From Pseudomonadota bacterium (GTDB lineage Bacteria > Pseudomonadota > Alphaproteobacteria > Rhizobiales > Pleomorphomonadaceae): a stretch of DNA of 42,058 bases. The position numbers were made by a program, and so were the translations under genes. The first letter of the stretch is position 1; each line of letters opens with the position of its first letter. Under the pieces are notes generated by a model. The model saw only the letters and a list, made by a program, of their open reading frames with translations. It searched no databases and was not told where the DNA came from. The stretch covers positions 1 to 42,058 of the forward strand of contig JAGSYV010000032.1 in the NCBI GenBank assembly GCA_018262505.1, read 5' to 3'. Below, piece by piece: positions 8,760-18,162 of the stretch.

Positions 8760-9590
8760 ATGATGACGACAGAGGACTTTGAGAAGAGTGGTTCGGATGC
8801 GACGCTGCCGGCGCGACGGCGCGCCGACATCCTTCGTCTTGCCCAGCAGTTAGGGCAGATTACCGTCACGGATATGAGTGCGCGCTTCGATGTATCGCTC
8901 GACACCATCCGCCGCGACCTCGACATATTGGCCGAGCAGGGACTGGTGAGCCGCATCCACGGCGGCGCTCTTCCCGCCTCCAGCATGGCGACGGCTGATA
9001 CCCCCTTCGATCTTCGCATGAAGTCGCATCATGCGGCAAAAACACGCATCGGGCAGGCGGCTGCGGCGTTGATCGCCGACGGTGAGACGCTGCTGGTCAA
9101 TGGCGGCACCACCACCATCGCCTTCGCCGCGGCATTGGACATGCGGCGGCGCCTGACCATCGTCACCAACAATCTCGGGCTGCCGTCGGCAGTTCCACCG
9201 GCTGCCATCCTCAACCTCTACCTGCTCGGCGGCGAAATCCGCAGCGGCGCCCAGGTGACAGTGGGGCCGATCGGCTTCGTCGGTACCGGAGCCATCACCG
9301 CCGATACGGCCGTCATCGGCGTCGGCGGCGTCGATGCCAGCGGCTTCTGGACCAGCCACCTCTCCGAAGCCACCATGATGGCCGCGATGATCGAGGCGGC
9401 ACGGCGGACGATCGTCCTAGCCGACAGTCGAAAATTCGGACGCCACGCCTTCGTCAAGGTCGCTTCGCTCGAGCGCGTCTTCGCGTTGGTTACCGACGCG
9501 CCGCCGCCGCCCGATATCCAGGCTGCTCTCGACGCCGCCGGCACGCTCATCGTCGTCGTGCCGGACGACGGCGAGGTGGGTGCGATCTAG
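8760..9590 (+). CDS. DeoR-family transcriptional regulator
   Basis: A 276-residue repressor. An N-terminal winged helix-turn-helix covers about residues 20-75 (RRADILRLAQQLGQITVTDMSARFDVSLDTIRRDL), then LVSRIHGGAL, the classic DeoR junction. A sugar-phosphate sensing domain follows, with the loop LLVNGGTTTIAFA near residue 113 and IGVGGVDASGFWTSH near residue 186. DeoR proteins normally sense phosphorylated intermediates, which fits divergence from an operon encoding sugar uptake and a sugar kinase. The ATG at 8760 (Met-Met) is preferred; an upstream in-frame start at 8673 would add 29 residues without family resemblance. The operator in the 8552-8759 spacer was not identified. Confidence 0.9.
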   Translation: MMTTEDFEKSGSDATLPARRRADILRLAQQLGQITVTDMSARFDVSLDTIRRDLDILAEQGLVSRIHGGALPASSMATADTPFDLRMKSHHAAKTRIGQAAAALIADGETLLVNGGTTTIAFAAALDMRRRLTIVTNNLGLPSAVPPAAILNLYLLGGEIRSGAQVTVGPIGFVGTGAITADTAVIGVGGVDASGFWTSHLSEATMMAAMIEAARRTIVLADSRKFGRHAFVKVASLERVFALVTDAPPPPDIQAALDAAGTLIVVVPDDGEVGAI

Positions 9591-9598
9591 ATCTTCCC

Positions 9599-10398
<800 letters not shown>

Positions 10399-10399
<1 letters not shown>

Positions 10400-11385
10400 C
10401 AGCGCCTCCTGCGGGAAAGCTGGTCGAAGGCGACGGCGACGATCACCAGGATGCCGGTGACGAGGTCCTGCCAGAGCGGGTCAATGCCGGCGAGCGTCAG
10501 GCCGTTGCGGAGGACGCCGACGATCAACGCGCCGATCAGCGTGCCGACCAGGCCGCCACGGCCGCCGAACAGGCTGGTGCCGCCGATCACCACGGCGGTG
10601 ATCGAATCGAGGTTGGCCGTCTGAAGGGCATTGGGATCGGCGTTGGGAATGCGGCCGAGGGCCAGCCAGGCGGTGAGGCCGTAGATGAGGCCGGCCAGCG
10701 CGTAGACCTGCAACAGATGCAGGCGGACGGGAATGCCGACGAGGCGCGCCGCTTCCGGGTTGTTGCCGATGGCGTAGAGGTGGCGGCCCCAGCGCGTCTC
10801 GTTGAGCAGATACCAGACGATGGCGTAGAGCAGCAGCATGGCGATGACGCCATAGGTGAGCACGAAGCTGCCGACGCGGAAGGTGTTGCCGGTCAGGCCG
10901 AGAAAATCGTCCTGCACCGGGAAGGCGCCGCCCTTGGAGATGAGGCGCAAGGCGGCCGTCAGGATGCCGAGGGTGCCGAGAGTGACGATGAAGGGCGGCA
11001 GATCGAGCCGGCTGACCAGCGCTCCGGCAACGAAGCCCGAGAGCGTGCACAGGAACACCGCGAACAGCATCGACAGCAAGGGATCGTAGCCGAGGAGCAC
11101 CAGCTTGCCGGCGACGATGGTGCCGAGCACGCAGATGGCGCCCACCGCCAGATCGATGCCGGCGGTGAGGATCACCAGCGTCTGGCCGATGGCCAGCGTG
11201 CCCACCACGATGGTCTGCTGCAGGATGATCGACTGGTTGTGGGGCGCGAGAAAGCGCGGATTGGTGATGGCGAACACCAGGCAGAAAGCCAGCAGGACCA
11301 GAATGGGCCCTACGGCGGGAATGGCCTTGGTTCGCGAAAACAGCCCGGCGCTGGCCTCGGGGGCAGACGGGGTTGCGCTGCTCAT
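10399..11385 (-). CDS. frcC: Sugar ABC transporter permease (FrcC/RbsC-like)
   Basis: A 328-residue CUT2 permease with eight to ten hydrophobic segments. Family landmarks are QTLVILTAGIDLAVGAICVLG near residues 69-89, a cytoplasmic stretch RWGRHLYAIGNNPEAARLVGIPV near 199-221 and AVVIGGTSLFGGRGGLVGTLIGAL near 264-287. It would form a homodimeric pore for the sugar delivered by the upstream binding protein. Its start is 137 bp from the binding-protein stop. That spacer contains an inverted repeat GGCGGA/TCCGCC (11422-11443), which could favour higher expression of the binding protein than of the pore. Confidence 0.88.
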
Positions 11386-11522
11386 GGGGACCTCGCAACT
11401 GACAGGGTGTGAAGGCGAACCGGCGGACGCGTGGCGATCCGCCGGCCCGGGAGGGCGCTCATCGGCCGGTCAGGGGGAAGTCGACCGATGATGACGCCGG
11501 ATACCGTCCCTCAACGAAGGGA

Positions 11523-12545
11523 TCAGTCGCCCCAGCAGTTCTTGAGGCCCCACTCGCTGTCCTTGGAGTCGAGGCCCGGCATCGGCTTGTCGGTGATGAG
11601 ATAGGAGCCGGTGTTGACGAAGCCGGACGGCTTCTTGCCGCTCGCGGCATACTCGGCCACCGCGTCGACGCCCATCGACGCCATCTTGTAGGGGAACTGC
11701 ATCACCGTGGCGGCGATGATCCCGGCCTTGACGTTGCGCACGCCGGCGCAGCCACCGTCGATCGAGGTCAGGACGACGTCCTTTTCCTTGCCAAACGATT
11801 TCAGCGCCGCGTAGCCACCGGCCGCCGCCGGCTCGTTGATGGTGTAGACGACGTTGATGTCGCCATTCTTGGACAGAAGGTTCTCCATGCCGACCTGGCC
11901 CTTGTCCTGGGCGCCATTGGTGATGGCGGCGCCGGCAATGGCCGGGTCACCTTCGGCGATGCCGAAGCCCTTCAGGAAACCGTCGTGGCGGAAGGTGTCG
12001 ACCGTGCCGCCGGGTGTGCCGTCGAGCATGGCGATTACCGGCTTCTTGTTGCCGAGGGCCGCCTTAGCATAGGCGCCCTGCTGGACGCCGGCCTGGAGAT
12101 TGTCGGTGGCGAAGGTGGCGTCGACCGCGTCAGCCGGGTCGGTGGCCGTGTCGAGTGCGATCACCAGCACGCCAGCATCGCGTGCCTTCTTGATGACGTT
12201 GAGCATGCCCGAGGAATTGTTGGGCGTCACCAGGATGCCCTTGGCGCCAGCCGAGATCAGGTCCTCGATAGCCGCGACCTGGCCTTCGTTATCGCCGTCG
12301 AACTTGCCGGCGCGGGCGATCAGCTTCAGCCCCTTGGTCTGGGCCTCGGCTTCGGCCGCCTGGCGCATCTTGACGAAGAAGGGATTGACTTCGGTCTTGG
12401 TCACCAGACCGACGATGACATCCTCTGCCCGAGCAGAAGACACACTGGCCGCACCGACGAGGCCGAAGGCAAGAGTGAAGACGGCACAGCCCGCCGCAAG
12501 CCGCGAGAGCGCGTGACGAGACCTGTCGTGACGATAAGTCTGCAT
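11523..12545 (-). CDS. frcB: Sugar ABC transporter substrate-binding protein (FrcB-like)
   Basis: A 340-residue periplasmic binding protein of the ribose-binding (Peripla_BP_4) class. It starts with a basic N-region (MQTYRHDRSRHALSRLAAG), a hydrophobic core and a cleavage site near SSARAED at about residue 32. The mature opening VIVGLVTKTEVNPFFVKM is FrcB-like, and IALDTATDPADAVDATFATDNLQAG near the middle is a typical sugar-pocket segment. The ATG at 12545 has GGGAGG seven bases upstream. A 16-bp AT-rich element 117 bp upstream (12662-12677) closely matches one in front of the divergent ROK regulator and kinase, suggesting common control. Confidence 0.88.
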   Translation of the reverse strand: MQTYRHDRSRHALSRLAAGCAVFTLAFGLVGAASVSSARAEDVIVGLVTKTEVNPFFVKMRQAAEAEAQTKGLKLIARAGKFDGDNEGQVAAIEDLISAGAKGILVTPNNSSGMLNVIKKARDAGVLVIALDTATDPADAVDATFATDNLQAGVQQGAYAKAALGNKKPVIAMLDGTPGGTVDTFRHDGFLKGFGIAEGDPAIAGAAITNGAQDKGQVGMENLLSKNGDINVVYTINEPAAAGGYAALKSFGKEKDVVLTSIDGGCAGVRNVKAGIIAATVMQFPYKMASMGVDAVAEYAASGKKPSGFVNTGSYLITDKPMPGLDSKDSEWGLKNCWGD

Positions 12546-12661
12546 AGTTTCCTCCCGGTTTTTGTTTGGGGCCGATTCCTCTTCGGCTCCATGGCCTTCC
12601 TCCAAGGCCATATCGATTTGACACCTATTAAGGATGGAGTCAAACATAAATGAGCAATATT

Positions 12662-12677
12662 TGTATATTTTTATCCA
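12662..12677. promoter_or_regulatory. AT-rich operator candidate upstream of frcB
   Basis: TGTATATTTTTATCCA, preceded by CAATAT. Its left 12 bases are identical to the perfect inverted repeat at 14442-14457, and the flanks also agree (AAG downstream). It lies 117 bp before the frcB start, overlapping the end of the kinase gene. Shared spacing and sequence suggest that one regulator, probably the ROK protein, binds both sites. Inferred from sequence only. Confidence 0.45.
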
Positions 12678-14311
12678 AAAGTAGCTTTAGGTACGGTGGG
12701 CGTCGCGTCGCTGCTGCGTGACGGTTCGGTGGCTTTCTCAAGAGTGTTTGAACCTCCGCCCGCCAGCGGCCCGATGCAGCGCATCGCCGCGCGCACCGGC
12801 GCCAGACCAGCCAGTTCGCAATAGGTGGAAAACAGCGGTTGATAGCGCGACGATCGCTCCGCGTCGGGACGGAATAGCCGCCGCGATCGCGCGCCGAAAC
12901 GTGTGGCGCCCTCAGTGAAATCGGCAACGACGCCCGCAGCGACGGCACCGTGGATGGCGGCGCCGGTCGCCGTCGCGTGAGCGATCACCGGCAGTTCGAT
13001 CTCCCGGCCAAGGATATCCGCCATGATCGCCAGCAAGAGCGGATTGGTTTCCGCCAAGCCGGAAGTCATCACCATCCGCCGCGTGCCGAGGCCACCGGCG
13101 GTGGCCAACTCCAGAACCTGGCGCGCTCCGTAGCAGATCGCCTCCATCAGCGCCCGATAGATGCCGGCTGCGGTGGTATCCAGGCCGAGGCCCATCAGCA
13201 GCCCGGACAGGCGAGAGTCGGCATAAGGAACGCGATTGCCATTCCACCAGTCGAGCCCCACGAGATGGTTGTCGCCGGGGGCGAGCGCTGCCGCCTCGGC
13301 GTTATAGGCGGCAAAGCTCGCCGCAAGATCGGGGCCACGCGGAAAGGTGCGGACGAACCAGGCGAGGACGTCGCCAAAGGCCGCTTGTCCCGCCTCATAG
13401 AGCCAGAAACCGGGCAAGGAGCCGTCATGGGCCATGCCTTCGAGGCCGACCGGCAACGCGAGGCGGCGCTCGGTGAGAAAGAGATAGGCCGCCGATGTGC
13501 CGAGCGCCCCGACCATGGTGCCGTCCTCAACGGCGCCAATCGCCGGCAGAACGGCGTGCGAGTCGATAATCGCCACTGCGACGATTGCCGGTCCCGTGAT
13601 GCCGGTGCGACGGCGCCATGCGGCATTGAGCTCTCCGGCCGGACTCCCGGCCGGCAGCGGCCGAGCCAGACGGGCGTCAAGGCCGGGCACGATATCGGCA
13701 GGATATCCTCGATGAACCGAATACTGCGCCTTGTAGGCAGCGAAACCGAGGTTGCGCGCTTCGTGGCCGGTGAGCTGCATCACCATCCAATCGCCGGCCT
13801 CGATGAAGCGTTCGGCAGCGGCCCATGCTGCTGGGGCTTCGTTAGCCACCTGCGCCGCCTTGGCGAGCAGCCACTCGCCTGACAGCCGCCCGCCGAAATC
13901 GTCGAGGAAAGCGCCGCCGGACGTGTTGATCGTGTCGGCATAGTGCTGGGCGCTGTGTTTCCAGAGTTTCACATAGGCGTGCGGCTCGCTGGGCATCAAC
14001 TCCGACAATGGTGTGCCGTCGGCCGTCGCCGGCAACGGCGACGACGCGGTGAAGTCGACGCCGATCGCCAGGATATGGCGATCCTTCCCGAGGAGGATCA
14101 ATACTTCTTCTGCGGCAATGAGATAGTCGCGGGCGTCTTGCAGGGCGAAACCGGACGGCAACGGTGTTCCGTCGGCAAGCGATCCGGTCATCACGCCATG
14201 GCGGTAGGGTGAGGCATGGTGATCGACTGCGACGCCAGATTCGGCGTCAATCAGCACGCCACGCACCGACAGCGTTCCGAAATCGAGGCCGATGAGATAA
14301 CGCCCGATCAT
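12671..14311 (-). CDS. FGGY-family carbohydrate kinase, ribulokinase-like
   Basis: A 546-residue FGGY kinase whose N-terminus resembles AraB: IGLDFGTLSVRGVLID (phosphate-1 motif), then SPYRHGVMTGSLADGTPLPSGFALQDARDY, the AraB signature region. Later motifs include IDSHAVLPAIGAVEDGTMVGALGTSAAYL and VMTSGLAETNPLLLAIMADILGREI. It would phosphorylate a ketopentose or related sugar imported by the frc-like transporter downstream on the same strand. The ATG at 14311 follows AAGGAG at six bases; a farther ATG at 14362 would add 17 unrelated residues. Length suits ribulokinase. The real substrate (ribulose, another ketose or a polyol) is unknown. Confidence 0.82.
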   Translation of the reverse strand: MIGRYLIGLDFGTLSVRGVLIDAESGVAVDHHASPYRHGVMTGSLADGTPLPSGFALQDARDYLIAAEEVLILLGKDRHILAIGVDFTASSPLPATADGTPLSELMPSEPHAYVKLWKHSAQHYADTINTSGGAFLDDFGGRLSGEWLLAKAAQVANEAPAAWAAAERFIEAGDWMVMQLTGHEARNLGFAAYKAQYSVHRGYPADIVPGLDARLARPLPAGSPAGELNAAWRRRTGITGPAIVAVAIIDSHAVLPAIGAVEDGTMVGALGTSAAYLFLTERRLALPVGLEGMAHDGSLPGFWLYEAGQAAFGDVLAWFVRTFPRGPDLAASFAAYNAEAAALAPGDNHLVGLDWWNGNRVPYADSRLSGLLMGLGLDTTAAGIYRALMEAICYGARQVLELATAGGLGTRRMVMTSGLAETNPLLLAIMADILGREIELPVIAHATATGAAIHGAVAAGVVADFTEGATRFGARSRRLFRPDAERSSRYQPLFSTYCELAGLAPVRAAMRCIGPLAGGGSNTLEKATEPSRSSDATPTVPKATFG

Positions 14312-14441
14312 TCCCCGCTCCTTGATCGACGCCATGATCCCGCTCGACACCGCGAAACCCACGACGGCGTTGGGTGTGCTGTGGCGCGCCTTCCGTTTGG
14401 CCTCTACAGAGGCTGCGCCTGATCAAAAGTCAATATGATTT

Positions 14442-14457
14442 TGTATATTTTTATACA
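14442..14457. promoter_or_regulatory. Palindromic operator candidate between kinase and ROK regulator
   Basis: TGTATA-TTTT-TATACA, a perfect 6-bp inverted repeat with a 4-base spacer, lies in the divergent intergenic region (14312-14537). A near copy precedes frcB at 12662. Position and symmetry suit a dimeric ROK repressor. The regulator assignment is inference. Confidence 0.5.
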
Positions 14458-14537
14458 TAAGTAATAGCGCAGGAGGCTCTTGGCGCTTTATTCGAACACG
14501 AGTATTGGCTACATCAGGCGTAGCAGGAGATAATCGG

Positions 14538-15800
14538 ATGCCTCCCAGAGACGGTGCTGGCGATAATGCCGCGCTGACCAATGCCAGCGACATCTTCTCT
14601 CTGATCGCCACGGGCGCGGCCGTCTCGCGTTCGGCACTGCTTGAACGGTCGGGGCTGTCGCGGGTGACCGTGACCCAGCGGCTGAATGCGTTGATTGCCG
14701 CTGATCTGGTCGAGGAAGCGGCAAGAACGTTACCCAGTGGCGGTCGCCCGACCCGCGTGCTCGGCGTCAACCCGCAGGTCGGCCATGTGCTGGTGGCCAA
14801 TATCGGCGAGTCCCATCTCCATCTGGCGCTGATGTCGCCCGAACCGACCGTGATCGCCCAGAGCACGTTACGCTACGACGTGACAGAGGGTCCGGCGGCG
14901 ACGCTCGACAGGATTGCCGACGGATTTCGCCATCTGCTGTCGGACGCCGACGGTGATATTGGCATCCTGCTCGGCATTGGACTGAGCCTGCCGGCCCCGG
15001 TAGACTACAAGCGCGGCCGCGTTGTCGGGCCATCGATCATGCGCGGCTGGGACGATGTCGACATCATCGGTCCGATGGTTGGGCATTTCGGCGTGCCGGT
15101 CTATGTCGACAACGACGTCAACCTGATGACCCTCTATGAGTATCGCCGGCATTTCCGTCTTTCCGACGACATGCTGTTCATCAAGGTGGGAACCGGCATT
15201 GGCGCCGGCTTCATCGCCGACGGCAAGATCTTCCGCGGCGCGCATGGTGCCTCCGGCGATATCGGTCACATCCAGTTCGAGTCCGAAGATGCGCCGCTGT
15301 GCCGCTGCGGCAAGCTCGGCTGCGTCGAAGCGCGCGCCGCCGGCTGGGCCATTGCCCGCGACCTCAGGGCGCTCGGCTTCCAGGCGGACAACGCCCGTGA
15401 CGTCATCGCCCTCGTCGATCAACAGGTGCCCGAAGCGATCATGCTGCTGCGCAAGGCCGGCCGGGTCATCGGCGAGGTGACGGCCGATGTCGTCAGCATC
15501 CTCAATCCCGGTCTCGTCGTAGTGGGGGGCACGCTGGCGCGCGGCGGCGACTTCCTGCTGTCCGGCATCCGCGAGCTGGTCTACCAGCGCTGCCTGCCGC
15601 TGGCGACGCGGGAACTCAACATCGTTCTTGCCCCACCGCAGGCCGATATTGCCCTGTTCGGCACCGGCCAACTAGTCGTCGACAACGTCTTTTCGCCGGC
15701 CGGTGCATCCGATCTGCTCAATCGCATTGCCTCGACCGCCGGACGGCCGGCCGCCGATCGTCCGGAGCGAGCCAAACGTCGATTGGAACGGGCCGGCTGA
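14538..15800 (+). CDS. ROK-family transcriptional regulator
   Basis: A 420-residue repressor of the NagC/XylR-type ROK family. An N-terminal helix-turn-helix spans roughly residues 20-70 (SRSALLERSGLSRVTVTQRLNALIAADLVEE). The sugar-kinase-like sensor domain has VDNDVNLMTLYEYR near residue 192, IKVGTGIGAGFIADGKIFRG near 215 and GASGDIGHIQF. A zinc-binding cluster CRCGKLGCVE is near residue 256, with the metal His in the GHI segment. It probably senses the sugar handled by the divergent AraB-like kinase and frc-like transporter and represses both. The ATG at 14538 has GGAGA seven bases upstream. Confidence 0.9.
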   Translation: MPPRDGAGDNAALTNASDIFSLIATGAAVSRSALLERSGLSRVTVTQRLNALIAADLVEEAARTLPSGGRPTRVLGVNPQVGHVLVANIGESHLHLALMSPEPTVIAQSTLRYDVTEGPAATLDRIADGFRHLLSDADGDIGILLGIGLSLPAPVDYKRGRVVGPSIMRGWDDVDIIGPMVGHFGVPVYVDNDVNLMTLYEYRRHFRLSDDMLFIKVGTGIGAGFIADGKIFRGAHGASGDIGHIQFESEDAPLCRCGKLGCVEARAAGWAIARDLRALGFQADNARDVIALVDQQVPEAIMLLRKAGRVIGEVTADVVSILNPGLVVVGGTLARGGDFLLSGIRELVYQRCLPLATRELNIVLAPPQADIALFGTGQLVVDNVFSPAGASDLLNRIASTAGRPAADRPERAKRRLERAG

Positions 15801-16170
15801 AGCATCGGAGGCCCACCCGAGGTATGGTTTTGCCATTCTGAGACCGCCCGGTCGGCGCCTTGTTGCCAACGTTCTGACCACCTTGATGTCCGTGAACCGT
15901 CGCACGTGGGCCAGCACGTTGTGGAACTTCATGCAGGGCCGTTTCTATCGCAACAGCAAATCGGGCGATTGCAGCGTAATCGCCCGCATTTTCGTTCCGT
16001 CCGCCTTCGTCGCCAAGCTTTACGCAAATAACCGTAGATGCTCTCGACTTATGCAAGCTCTCGGGAAAATGACTGCAATTAGTGCGTGACAAAACTCATC
16101 TTTGCCCGGACCATCGAAGAGTTGGATGCTGGCGTCCTCCCCGCCGGCCGCTGACTTGAGGAGCCAAGGC
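15801..16170. other. Non-coding left edge of the nif island
   Basis: The 370 bp between the ROK gene and nifA hold no convincing gene; the short reading frames have no recognisable motif. I found no sigma54 -24/-12 pair with correct spacing and no TGT-N10-ACA site, so nifA does not appear NifA-autoregulated from here. GAGGAG at 16158-16163 is the nifA ribosome-binding site. No repeat, integrase trace or tRNA is visible at this island boundary. Confidence 0.5.
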
Positions 16171-17940
16171 ATGATCCTGGCAGTTCGAGAAAAGCCGCGC
16201 CTCGCCCCGGTCGAGACAGCCTCCCGTCCCCGTCGCGACAACCGGCAGAGTGCCGAGATGGCGCTATTCGGAATCTACGAGATTTCGAAGATCCTGAATA
16301 CGCCCGTCCGCCTCGAGAGCATGCTGGCGAGTGTCGTCAACATCCTGACGTCGTTCCTCGCCATGCGGCGCGGCATGATCGTCGTCATCGACGAGGCCGG
16401 CGAGCCGGAGATCGTTGCGACCGCCGGCTGGGCGGGTGAGGTGAAGGGCCGGCCGATCGACAGCCTGCCGCAGGTCGTCATCGACCGCATCGTCGCCACT
16501 CAGACATCCCTTGTCGTGCAGGACACCGCAGTCGATCCGCTGTTTGCCGGCACACCGGCCGCTCACGACCCCAGCCGCGTCTCCTTCGTCGGCGTGCCGA
16601 TCAAGGATGACCTCAAGGTGATCGGCACGCTCAGCATCGACCGCGTCTGGGACGGCTCGGCCGACATTCGCATCGATGAGGACCTGCGCTTTCTCGCCAT
16701 GGTCGCCAACTTGGTGGGACAGGCGGTGCGGCTGCACCGTGTCGTCGCCGCCGACCGCCGCCGCCTCATCGACGAGCGATCGCGGCTCGAAAAGGCGCTC
16801 GACGAAAAGCCCAGGCCGCCCCGCGTTCGCGCCGGCTTCGGCGGCATCGTCGGCGATAGCCCATCGGTCCGTCGCGTCATGGAGACCATTTCCATCGTCG
16901 CGCCATCCAACACCACCGTGCTGCTGCGCGGTGAGAGCGGCACCGGCAAGGAGCTGTTCGCCCGCGCCATCCACGAATTGTCCGCCCGCAAGGCCAAGCC
17001 CTTCATCAAGCTCAACTGTGCCGCCGTCTCCGAAAGCGTTCTGGAATCCGAACTGTTCGGCCACGAAAAGGGGGCGTTCACCGGCGCCATTGCGACGAAG
17101 CCCGGCCGTTTCGAACTTGCCAACGGCGGTACGCTGCTGCTCGACGAGATCGGTGAGATCTCGCCGGCCTTCCAGTCCAAGCTGTTGCGCGTGCTTCAGG
17201 AAGGCGAGTTCGAGCGGGTCGGTGGCACGCGCACGCTGAAGGTCGATGTCCGCCTGATCTGCGCCACCAACCGCGATCTTGAGGCGGCCGTGACGAAGGG
17301 CGACTTCCGGGCCGATCTCTACTATCGCATCAACGTCGTGCCGGTATTCCTGCCGCCGCTGCGCGAGCGGCCCGGCGATATCCTGCTGCTCGCCCGCGCT
17401 TTCCTCGACCGCTTCAATCGTGAAAACAGCCGCCGGCTGACCATCACCGACAAGGCGCTCGACCTTCTCGGCAAGTGCTATTTCCCCGGCAACGTGCGCG
17501 AACTTGAGAACTGCGTCCGCCGCACGGCGACGCTGAGCCGGAGCGATACCATCCGCCGCGAGGACTTCGCCTGCGCCCATGGCGAATGCCTGTCGGCGAC
17601 GCTGTGGACCGGCGCTCACCACGTCACCGCAGAGGAGCAGCTCACGGCGCTGAAGCGGGGCGAGGCGCTGGTGCCCGGCCTGCGGCCTTCGCTTCCAATA
17701 GCCACTCCACCACAGCCCGAGCGGGTTCAAGGTGTGTCTCCGGCCGATGGCCCTGTCTGCGAACACGCCGGTTCCGACTGCCCCGCCCTCGGCCATCGCG
17801 CCGGCGAGAAGGAACGGTTGATCGACGCCATGGAAACGTCGGGCTGGGTGCAGGCCAAGGCCGCTCGTATCCTGGGCTTGACGCCGCGCCAGATCGGCTA
17901 TGCTCTCAAGAAGCATCGCGTCGAGCTGAAGCGCTTCTGA
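16171..17940 (+). CDS. nifA: Nif-specific transcriptional activator NifA
   Basis: A 589-residue sigma54 enhancer-binding activator. It has an N-terminal GAF domain (about residues 30-180), a central AAA+ domain with Walker A GESGTGKE (254-261) and the sigma54-contact loop GAFTGA (about 301-306), and a C-terminal helix-turn-helix (AARILGLTPRQIGYALKKHRVE). Between AAA+ and the DNA-binding domain is Cys436-X11-Cys448-X19-Cys468-X4-Cys473, the hallmark of oxygen- and iron-sensitive rhizobial-type NifA, so activity is probably limited to low oxygen. The ATG at 16171 with GAGGAG seven bases upstream is preferred over a TTG at 16102. It should activate the five sigma54 promoters in the island; its own promoter is not evident. 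Confidence 0.97.
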   Translation: MILAVREKPRLAPVETASRPRRDNRQSAEMALFGIYEISKILNTPVRLESMLASVVNILTSFLAMRRGMIVVIDEAGEPEIVATAGWAGEVKGRPIDSLPQVVIDRIVATQTSLVVQDTAVDPLFAGTPAAHDPSRVSFVGVPIKDDLKVIGTLSIDRVWDGSADIRIDEDLRFLAMVANLVGQAVRLHRVVAADRRRLIDERSRLEKALDEKPRPPRVRAGFGGIVGDSPSVRRVMETISIVAPSNTTVLLRGESGTGKELFARAIHELSARKAKPFIKLNCAAVSESVLESELFGHEKGAFTGAIATKPGRFELANGGTLLLDEIGEISPAFQSKLLRVLQEGEFERVGGTRTLKVDVRLICATNRDLEAAVTKGDFRADLYYRINVVPVFLPPLRERPGDILLLARAFLDRFNRENSRRLTITDKALDLLGKCYFPGNVRELENCVRRTATLSRSDTIRREDFACAHGECLSATLWTGAHHVTAEEQLTALKRGEALVPGLRPSLPIATPPQPERVQGVSPADGPVCEHAGSDCPALGHRAGEKERLIDAMETSGWVQAKAARILGLTPRQIGYALKKHRVELKRF

Positions 17941-18023
17941 GCGTGCGACCATTTCTGTTTGACGTAACGCGGCGCCGGTTCCCGGCGCTGCTTGCATTTT
18001 GCGGGCATGCCCATGCGGGGCTC

Positions 18024-18039
18024 TGTCGCAAGTCCGACA
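18024..18039 (+). promoter_or_regulatory. NifA upstream activator sequence for nifB
   Basis: TGTCGCAAGTCCGACA is an exact TGT-N10-ACA NifA site with extended TGTCG/CGACA arms. It lies 71 bp before the -24 element. Confidence 0.85.
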
Positions 18040-18080
18040 AGGCTGTGTCGCAATCCTGTTCGGGTTTGCTGGTATTTTTG

Positions 18081-18093
18081 TAAGTATTTGAAA
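18081..18093 (-). promoter_or_regulatory. IHF-site candidate between UAS and nifB promoter
   Basis: On the minus strand TTTCAAATACTTA matches the IHF consensus WATCAA-N4-TTR at all but one informative position. It lies in an AT-rich stretch midway between the NifA site and the sigma54 promoter, where an IHF bend would help looping. Confidence 0.45.
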
Positions 18094-18110
18094 AATATAC
18101 ACTAATATTT

Positions 18111-18125
18111 TGGCACATGGCTTGC
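18111..18125 (+). promoter_or_regulatory. Sigma54 -24/-12 promoter of nifB
   Basis: TGGCAC-ATGGC-TTGC, a consensus match with the correct GG to GC spacing. It is 37 bp upstream of the nifB start. Confidence 0.92.
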
Positions 18126-18162
18126 GACGTCGATGGCGACCTCATCTTGACCGGAGCTCGCC

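Noticed and set aside
15886-16089. Small open frame between the ROK gene and nifA
   Set aside because: No ribosome-binding site, no homology that I recognise and an ordinary intergenic position.
15801-16170. Sigma54 promoter upstream of nifA
   Set aside because: The best candidate (GGCGCCTTGTTGC region) has the GG to GC distance one base short and no NifA site nearby.
16264-18102. 612-codon open frame antisense to nifA
   Set aside because: It mirrors nifA in GC-rich DNA where third-position bias keeps the opposite strand open; the translation lacks domains and is rich in Asp, Gly, Ala and Gln typical of shadow frames.
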